From NCBI GenBank assembly GCA_027625915.1, contig JANTQA010000023.1, positions 5,332,001 through 5,396,000 of the forward strand: a DNA stretch of 64,000 nt, read 5' to 3'. The notes beneath the pieces are model-generated. The model saw only the letters and a program-made list of their open reading frames with translations. It searched no databases and was not told the DNA's origin. The translations under genes and the position numbers were made by a program. Source of the DNA: Anaeramoeba flamelloides. Taxonomy: Eukaryota > Metamonada > Anaeramoebidae. Within the stretch, counting starts at the first letter, position 1; each line of letters opens with the position of its first letter. Positions 58,301 to 64,000 of the stretch are shown here, one piece after another.

Positions 58301-60586
58301 TGAAAAAGAAGGTTGGCAAAAATCGACTTTTTGAAAAAAATTCCTTTGAAATCATTTTTTAAAATCCTTATACATTGTTGAGGATTTTCTATGTTTTTTT
58401 TTCATTTCTGAGTTAAGTTGAGAAGGGTTTAAAAAATGACTTAGAACGTCAATAAGGAGAAAATTGAAAATTTTTGATGACTAGGCCTTTGTTATTTTAA
58501 AAAGAAAGAGATTTTTGAATAATATTACTGTGATTTGTTTGGTATTATATTAAATCCACTAAAATTCCCATTTCAAAAAATTAAAAAGATCATTTTTTCT
58601 TCACTTAGAAGCACAATAGTTTTGTTTAAAAACAAAAAACAAACCAAATTTTTACAAATTTAATTCCCAAAAGATCCTTTGAATGAAAAATTCTTCAAAA
58701 GATTTCCATGCAACCTCAACCCAATTTCTCTTGATCCAACAAATTGGGTTTTGATAGAATCGATCCAAACAAAAAAATTTTATCAAAAAAACACAAAAAA
58801 AATGAGAAGTACATTTGGCATGGATCATGTTGTTCAAAAAACAATTCGAGGAGACACTCTCCTCTTAGTCATGGCTGGGAGAGATTTAATCCAAAGTAAA
58901 ACAAAAAGAACCAAAAAAAAAAAATAAGATAAAATCACAACCCACATTTGTAATAATTAATACAGCCGTTTCTCCAATCATGAAAGTTTATAAGATCCTG
59001 AAATTGGTTTTCTATACTGAAAATTTTTTTTGTACAACAAACTGTAAAATGGATTATGAAAGTTTACCATAAACTGTAAAATTTATAATAGAAGATTAAA
59101 AATAAGTTATACTTTTTTGGTTCCTTTGGTTTTAGAAATTGACAAACAAATTCAGAAAATACTTACATTAATGTGGATCTTTGATTTCTAAAATTGTAAT
59201 AATCTCAGGTTGTAACAATTTAAAAACAATGATCAAAAAATACTTTCAAGTTTCTATGATTTCTGTGATTTCAATTCTTGAGAAAATTTAATTTTTGTCT
59301 TGGTTTTTACAAAAAAAAAATAACTCTGATGAAGTAAGAGAAGTTGAAATTTTGATCTTCTGTCTGAAATTGGATTTTATATTTCATAAAACACAATTTT
59401 ATAATAGATAACCAGTTTCTATGTGTGATAAATTTTTGCGGTAGGGTTGAAATGGATTAATTGTTTGTGGAGACAATGTAACAATTCAATGTAACTCAAT
59501 GATCAAAAATCATTGACAATATGATTATTTAGATTTAAAGATATTTATTGAGAAGTGTTTTTAAATTTAGAAAATCTCGGTTATTTTTCAATTTCATTTT
59601 CCCGTTCCTTAATAAGGTGTTCGAGTTTGCGGATCTCAAAATTTCTTGTTCATTTTTCATTTAAAAAATGACATAAAATGATTTTTTTGATCCAAATTGG
59701 AAAATATTTTAAAAATCATGAGTTTACGTTTTAAATGAGATTGGAAAAAATTGTGTTGAGGATATGTGTTAAATTGCAAACCTAGTCCTTAAACAAGACA
59801 GTTTGAAATTATTTTAAAATTAATAATCGTGAAATCGATTTTTATGTGTATAAATTTCTGAAAGGGAATTTAAGTCTAAGTTCGTCTCGAGTGTAATTTA
59901 CACTTCAATAATAATAAAAAAAAAAAAAAAAATATGATGTATTTTGAAACCTTTTGTCAACACGAACACTCAGACCCTTTTTAGAACCAAAAACAATAAC
60001 TGTTAATTGAGATCCAAAATTAACCCATATAAATAATAAACAAAAGTTTCGATCACAAATTATTTCAAAAAAGTTTCATTTATAAAAAAGAAAAAAGGAA
60101 GCGAGTTTTTGCTTTTATATTAAAATTAGTGTTTGAACAATACCTGTTCTCTTTTAATTGAGAAAGCCACTTTTTCTAAATCAGGACTAGATAAAAAGTG
60201 AGGTAGAATGCTTGGAACCTTGTCCACCAACATTTAAAAAGAGATTTCAAAAAATTCAAAAATTATATTAAAAAAAAAAAATCAAACTTGTTCACGCATT
60301 GCAGAATATTCCTCTTGACCAGCAGTATCCAAAACGTCTAAAAGAACTGTTTTGTTATCAACTGTTATTTGTTTTCGATAAGTTTCTTCAATAGTTGGAT
60401 CTATATGATAGGGCAATAAAAAAAGAATAAGGGTTTAGAATTCTCAAAACTAAATGCTGAGAAAAGAAAGATTGTGGTGTAGCAATTACCATAGTCTGTA
60501 ACAAAAAAGTTTTGTAAAAAACGAATTGTCATTGCAGATTTTCCAACACCACCACCACCGATCACAACAATTTTACGTTCTTCCAT
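54329..60586 (-). CDS. Ras small GTPase, three exons with a 5.6-kb second intron
   Basis: Exons 60490-60586, 60288-60400 and 54329-54661 join in phase through an 89-bp intron and a 5626-bp intron (donor CAA/GTTTGA, acceptor ATTATAG/TATATGG) to give 180 aa. Numbering matches human Ras residue for residue to 119: P-loop G10-GGGVGK-S17, switch I Y32-DPTIEETY, D57TAGQ61EEYSAMREQ70, then Y71 at the next exon, N116KCD119, ETSAK near 144-148, and a Lys-rich tail ending CaaX (CTIL), implying prenylation and plasma-membrane attachment. Q61 and G12/G13 are those of an active switch. It relays GEF-driven signals to effectors; partners are not visible here. Residue 38 is Glu where most Ras have Asp. Long-intron splicing is inferred from the exact phase and alignment; the alternative is halves of two genes. 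Confidence 0.87.
54866..55038. mobile_element. 173-bp TTAA-flanked MITE
   Basis: Ends GGGACTAATCTCTATTAATT and, inverted, GGGACTAGTCTGTATTATTT. TTAA at 54862-54865 and 55039-55042. It matches the ends of the 937-bp element at 52474 and shares internal AACATATTTC-AGATAA, so it looks like a short internal-deletion derivative moved by the same (piggyBac-like) enzyme. It lies near the 3' end of Ras intron 2, about 200 bp from the acceptor. Confidence 0.85.
55304..55334 (+). repeat. run of 31 A
   Basis: Uninterrupted A-run, the longest homopolymer in the window. It could be a retroposed poly(A) remnant, but no matching LINE/SINE body ends at it. On the Ras coding strand it is T31 in the intron. 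Confidence 0.9.
55335..56199. other. Intronic sequence, nothing recognised
   Basis: No supported gene. The frame at 55650-55838 (+) is hydrophobic and random in style. The last ~100 bases may belong to the LINE fragment that follows. Confidence 0.4.
56200..56790 (+). pseudogene. LINE (non-LTR retrotransposon) reverse-transcriptase fragment
   Basis: The frame from 56225 reads [20 protein letters not shown], the F-A-D-D catalytic box of RT domain 5, followed by [13 protein letters not shown] (domain 6, 'G...N..K') and IKYYGIFL (domain 7, 'IKYLGI'). Downstream, in shifting frames with stops, [11 protein letters not shown] and a Lys-rich end ([15 protein letters not shown]) fit the region after RT. 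Endonuclease and the upstream RT boxes are absent, so it is a 5'-truncated, degenerate copy. It lies antisense to the Ras gene within its second intron. Confidence 0.75.
56849..57609. mobile_element. family B element (GGGATTAG ends), TTAA on the left
   Basis: The left end GGGATTAGCGTCACCATAGA and the inverted right end GGGATTAGTGTCTACCAGTA match for about 100 bp, including TGTAATTGGGCGTAAATGAT versus TGTAAATCACATTAG and TTAGTGCACCA-GACTCAAAT. TTAA precedes the left end (56845-56848); the right flank (GAAA) does not match, so one site is eroded or the ends were rearranged. The 761-bp interior has only random frames (56938-57168, 56963-57244). The GGGAYTAG start resembles the 52474 and 54866 elements. 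Confidence 0.7.
57675..57725 (+). mobile_element. scrap of the TTAAGGCACAAA-family MITE
   Basis: CTTAATTTGGAATCATTTTT followed by GCTTAAATTTCGTTCAAAGT matches the right arm of the intact copy (50531-50570). The left arm and ends are lost. Confidence 0.55.
57780..57960 (-). repeat. family E diverged repeat, copy 2
   Basis: Inverse of 44750-44960; on the minus strand it reads AAAGAGAGAATTTTGAAGTG, ACTAAATTCGAGACTTTTAA and AGTCATCAGAAGCAATTGAA. No terminal repeats are seen. Confidence 0.55.
57961..58629. other. Intronic sequence, nothing recognised
   Basis: A/T-rich with no supported coding. It may belong to the element whose better-conserved part is the family D repeat that follows. Confidence 0.35.
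58630..59795 (+). repeat. family D diverged repeat, copy 2
   Basis: Collinear with 30040-30725 but longer in the middle. It holds an 82-codon frame (58679-58927) reading [20 protein letters not shown] at the start, then a Gly/Leu-containing segment and a Lys/Thr-rich end. The corresponding stretch at 30090-30340 has similar words (e.g. LIQ-K-KR) but is broken, hinting that the family once carried a protein. No domain is recognised. Confidence 0.5.
60143..60232 (-). other. exon-like open segment within Ras intron 2
   Basis: On the Ras strand, ATG at 60232 opens 30 codons ([20 protein letters not shown], then [10 protein letters not shown]) ending at a GTATTG donor-like site; read through, it stops five codons later. 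Its amino-acid make-up is far less biased than random DNA here. It lies 55 bp inside the intron and does not continue the Ras alignment. It could be a first exon of another gene, an alternative Ras exon causing early termination, or a relic. No family recognised. Confidence 0.3.
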
Positions 60587-61379
60587 TTTGTTTTGTACTT
60601 GAAAAACTTTTAAAATTTATTTTTTAAAAATTGAATTGAGAAAAATGTTTTCTTAAAAATTCCTTTTACAAGATATCAATTTATTTTTTTAACAAGTTAT
60701 ATTTGAACTTGTTTTACTTGTTTAATAGGCCTGAACTTTTTTAATTGAAAGTTTAAAACAATTAACTGACTATATTAGATTATTTCCCTGCTTTTAACTA
60801 CTAAAAAAAAATGGTTTTTTGTTCTTTTTTTAAAGAAAAAACCAACTGAGTTTCATAAAACATATGTCATTAAGATTATGTGGTTGAAGAAATTAGAGAT
60901 CAAACAAAATGTTATGACTGAGTTGTTTCATAGAATTGCTTGTCCATTTCGAATTGAAATTTTTCCAATAATTCAACTATTTCTTGGCTTTCTTGAAAAG
61001 CTCTTTCTGGATTTGTTTTTTCAAAAGGTGATCAAATCAAGTTCTTTTTCGAAAAACTTGGAAAATTTTGAAAAGAATTAGACAAATTGTTGATTTTCCT
61101 TTTAATTTGATTTAAAAAATGATCAAAAAAAACACCAATTTTCATGAATTGTATTAGAAGAATATTTTTATTAAACTCATGAGATTTTTGTTTCACATTT
61201 ATTTCACTTTTTATTCCAAATCTTTACATTTTAAAATTTCTTAAAAAAAAAAAGCGTGTTTTTGAGACGATTGTTGTTTGTTACTCTAAATCAATATCCA
61301 AGTAATAATTGTTCCTCGAATCTTTTAATCTAGAAAATTTTGTTTTCAAATTTGACAAAGATATTGTAAACTAAAAAAT
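60587..61379. other. Intergenic upstream of Ras
   Basis: Presumed Ras promoter region. A 67-codon plus-strand frame at 60878-61081 (starts MWLKKLEIKQNVMTELFHRI) has somewhat protein-like composition but no recognised domain and no splice partner; not called. Confidence 0.4.
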
Positions 61380-61615
61380 GTTACCCAAAATAATATTTGT
61401 TGCAAAATAAATAGGACAAAACTTTAACTCAGTTTTTCTCAAAAAGTTAGTAAGTAAATCTTCAAATATTTCAATTTTTTAATTCTTTAAAAACTAAAAT
61501 TGTGATTTTTTTGAGAATTGGAACTATGAAAATTCATTGATTCAATTTCTAGTTTTTATGGAAATCTGAATCAAAATTTTGATCTTTATATTTTACAATT
61601 AATAATAGAATTGGT
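61380..61615 (+). repeat. family F diverged repeat, copy 2
   Basis: Matches 19480-19760 in order: ATATTTGTTGCAAAATAAAT, CAATTTTTTAATTCTTTAAA, and TTTTGATCTTTATATTTTAC. Strongly diverged. Confidence 0.45.
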
Positions 61616-63847
61616 CAAGGGTCCAACGCACAATAGTTTTAAATTGAGTTGCAAAAATATTTACTACAAAGAAATGAGAATTACAATTTAATGATTGATG
61701 GTTTTTGCAAAAAATTTCACCTTCAATTGTTTTGTTTTCTTTTTCAAAGAGGGGTTTAAAAGAAGAAACTTGTAATTTGTGAATCTAAATTGAAATCTGT
61801 AAAAGGAAAATAAAGTGAAAATTTTTTCCATTTTTAATTCAAATACAATCTATTCTTTTAGGGTTTTGAAAAATACTAACACTTTTTGAACCATAATTTG
61901 TTTTTTTTTTAATGTCAAGCTTTTCGTAATGGTATTTGGAATTTAAATGGGATAAAATTCCTCATATTTTTTTTTTCATTTTTGAACACGTGAAGTCTTG
62001 TTTTTTTTGAGGATTCTTAGTTCTCACAAAGTTCCCAATATACCAATAAATTGAATACAAAATATAAACTGAGATCCCAAATAACAATCTATTTCATTGC
62101 AAATTTCTTTGTTAAAAAAAAAGAGAAAGTGTAATTATTTTCCTGTTATTTTATTAAATACCAATATTTTAAGTTTAAAAATTTTTTACATATAAAAAAC
62201 CAAAAAACGAATTATTATTTGTCTTCAAATAATAAACTTGAAATAATTTTCCTTTTTCTATTTCTAATCTCATACTAGAGTTTACAAATTTAATTTCGGG
62301 AAACTCTATTTATGACTTGGTCTTTTTTTTCTGAGATCTACTGTTTAAGATTAGTCTCTTTGAAACAAAAAATTTAAAAAAAGATAAACCAATTAAACTT
62401 TTATCCCATTTATTATTCAAAAATAAGTTGTTGATATAAGTGTTTGTATATAAAGGATTACTTTTTCATTCAAAAACAGGAAAATTGTATATAAAAACGT
62501 ACTCCAGAGAGATCTCTTATCTCAGTTAAATGTACCCACCGAGAATTTCTTTTACAAAAAAAAATGTTAAATTATTATATTTCGGCAATTTTCACAATTA
62601 TCACATTTTAATCGAACAATCCAAAAATTAATTTTAATATTTCATAATTTCCATTTCAAAATTATTAAACAGAAAGCAATTCACAATATGTGTTTGTGTA
62701 CATCATTCACAGTTTCTTTTACAAGTTATAAATGTTTCAAAATTTGAACTTGTACTTGAAAATACTAAAAGGTTACAATCCTTGATATTTAAGAAATGAT
62801 TATGATGTATTTTGGTGTGGTGACTTGATATTTTGGTTCTTTTTTTTGATCTATCCTCAACTTCTATGAATTTTAACCTTTGTTAAAAAAGGCAATTTTT
62901 GACAATTATATTTTTTTTTTCAGAAATCCTAATTTATCAGTCTTAGACTAATAGCACGGTTAGTAATTTATAAAAAAAAGTTTGATTTTTAGTTAACAAT
63001 TGAATTATTTATTTTCCTTTTCCCCAATTACCTAAAAAATAATTTTTTTTTTTTAAAAGCACCAAATAAATGCAGATAAAAATTTCAATCAACAACCCAC
63101 AAACCTAAATTTATACTTAAACACCTATCAATCTATAAATCTTACATTATTCAATTTAGCTTTGGGAAAAAACAAAAAAAATTGTCAAAAATTTCCTTTT
63201 TTAACAAATGTTAAAACCCATTCCAAGTCATGGGTTGATCAACGATGAACTAAAATACAAAGTTACCACACCAGACACAAGATAATCTTTTTTCAAATTT
63301 CAGGGATTGTAACCTTAAAGCAATTTATTTTATTAAATTTTTATTTAACAAACTTGTTTGGTAATTAATCATTTTTGTTTTCTGTTGTTGACCCTAAAAT
63401 TTATTATTTTTATTACCAATTTCTTCAGAACGAAAATTCTTTTTATGAAGTGTAAGTAAAATAACACAATAACACAACACATTTTAGGGGTGAAAGCGGC
63501 TGTACTTAACAAATTCAATATTTCCTTTTTTTTCATTCCTTAGATTGAATAATCTTCTAAATAATAAATATATCTTGACTTATCCAAATAATTGACAAAA
63601 ACTATAATATGACAGTACCTACGATCTCTAAAAAGATCAAAAATTCAATAAAGTGTTTTGTTTCTGTCTCAAGGACTTTTACAATTGTTTAATCAATCCT
63701 CCAATCAATATTCATTTTTTGCATCTTGTTTCGATTAAAGAGAATTTCTTCAAACCTCCCAACCAACAAAACCTTCCTTAAACACATTTGCCTTTCAGTT
63801 TGAATTCCAAACGTAATCATTAGCACAGCATTTTTTATACAGCATCA
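61616..63847. other. Intergenic, no gene recognised
   Basis: No supported gene. The last 70 bp include CCTTTCAG/TTTGAATTCC, which could be a 5'-UTR acceptor for the gene starting at 63848. Confidence 0.45.
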
Positions 63848-64000
63848 ATGTCAAATAATCAAACTAACTCACCAAATACCAAAATCAACAAAAAAGTAAA
63901 AGAAAACGAAAATGAAAATGAAAAGGAAAAAAAAATTGAAGATAAAAAAGAACAAGAAAAAGAAAAAGAAAAAGAAAAAGAAAAGGAAACTTCACAACAA
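63848..64000 (+). CDS. start of a Lys/Glu-rich protein, cut by the window end
   Basis: 51 codons are visible, MSNNQTNSPNTKINKKVKEN followed by (EN)n and (EK)n repeats, open to the last base. The Asn/Ser/Thr-rich start then charged repeat is the style of the low-complexity leaders seen in other proteins of this window. The conserved part of the protein must lie to the right. The function cannot be judged. Confidence 0.65.
   Translation, partial: MSNNQTNSPNTKINKKVKENENENEKEKKIEDKKEQEKEKEKEKEKETSQQ

Larger units (their letters stand above)
54662..60287 (-). other. giant Ras intron 2, filled with mobile-element debris
   Basis: Bounded by GT and AG in the exact phase required. The other seven introns modelled in this window are about 89-505 bp. 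In minus order it holds: an exon-like segment (60143-60232), family D repeat, family E repeat, a MITE scrap, family B element, LINE fragment, an A31 run (55304-55334), and a TTAA MITE. Growth by repeated insertion is the simplest explanation for its size. Confidence 0.8.

Noticed and set aside
60878-61081. 67-codon frame MWLKKLEIKQNVMTELFHRI...
   Set aside because: Somewhat protein-like, but isolated, without homologous words, splice partners or conserved flanks; left as unproven.
1-64000. CRISPR arrays, rRNA genes, operons, virus-derived or LTR-type elements
   Set aside because: I looked for regular short repeats with spacers, rRNA-like G/C blocks, gene clusters, gag/pol-type or capsid motifs and long terminal direct repeats, and saw none that could be supported.

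Overview
The window is nuclear DNA from a very A+T-rich free-living protist. The evidence is: spliced genes with short T/A-rich introns and GT-AG borders, a eukaryotic 40S ribosomal protein (RPSA), Ras with a CaaX end, a Hook-type coiled-coil protein, RRM/RG proteins, ankyrin and PH-like repeats, and long Lys/Glu/Asn-rich low-complexity tracts. TAA, TAG and TGA all act as ordinary stops. The style (intron-poor genes, K/E-rich insertions, amoebozoan-like Ras) fits an amoeboid or amoeboflagellate protist, perhaps Anaeramoeba. That placement is only an impression; no rRNA or other decisive marker is present.

Layout. Left edge: the tail of a hAT transposase, then a helix-turn-helix transposase fragment interrupted by a 393-bp palindromic insertion with its target duplication. 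2.75-4.8 kb: an intronless TMEM62-like metallophosphoesterase membrane protein. 11.7-12.9 kb: RPSA with one intron. 17.3-18.9 kb (minus): a four-exon two-RRM RG-rich protein. 24.7-29.3 kb (minus): a three-exon, about 1319-aa Hook-domain coiled-coil protein. 35.9-40.4 kb: a very large protein of about nine PH-like units, with an apparent frameshift in a run of 13 A. 46.8-48.0 kb (minus): an ankyrin protein whose stop lies next to a mobile-element end. 54.3-60.6 kb (minus): one Ras gene whose third exon sits 5.6 kb from the second. 63.8 kb to the end: the start of a K/E-rich protein.

The rest, roughly two thirds of the window, is non-coding and packed with old mobile DNA. I could separate a TA-flanked palindromic MITE family with a 'TTAAGGCACAAA' signature (several copies, one nearly perfect); a second TA-flanked MITE; TTAA-flanked elements starting GGGAYTAG (piggyBac-like target); a family that forms a 987-bp palindrome; a family with a 'GATCGATCAAATG' core; an element with ~125-bp terminal repeats; a decayed LINE reverse-transcriptase fragment; and several anonymous diverged repeat pairs. 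Nesting is common: MITE inside another element, LINE and piggyBac-like elements inside the Ras intron, palindrome inside a transposase.

The genes are ordinary single housekeeping or cytoskeletal/signalling genes, not an operon or co-operating cluster. I did not find a convincing new multi-gene system. The most worthwhile items are the split Ras gene, the multi-PH-like protein, and the small transposon families with readable target duplications.
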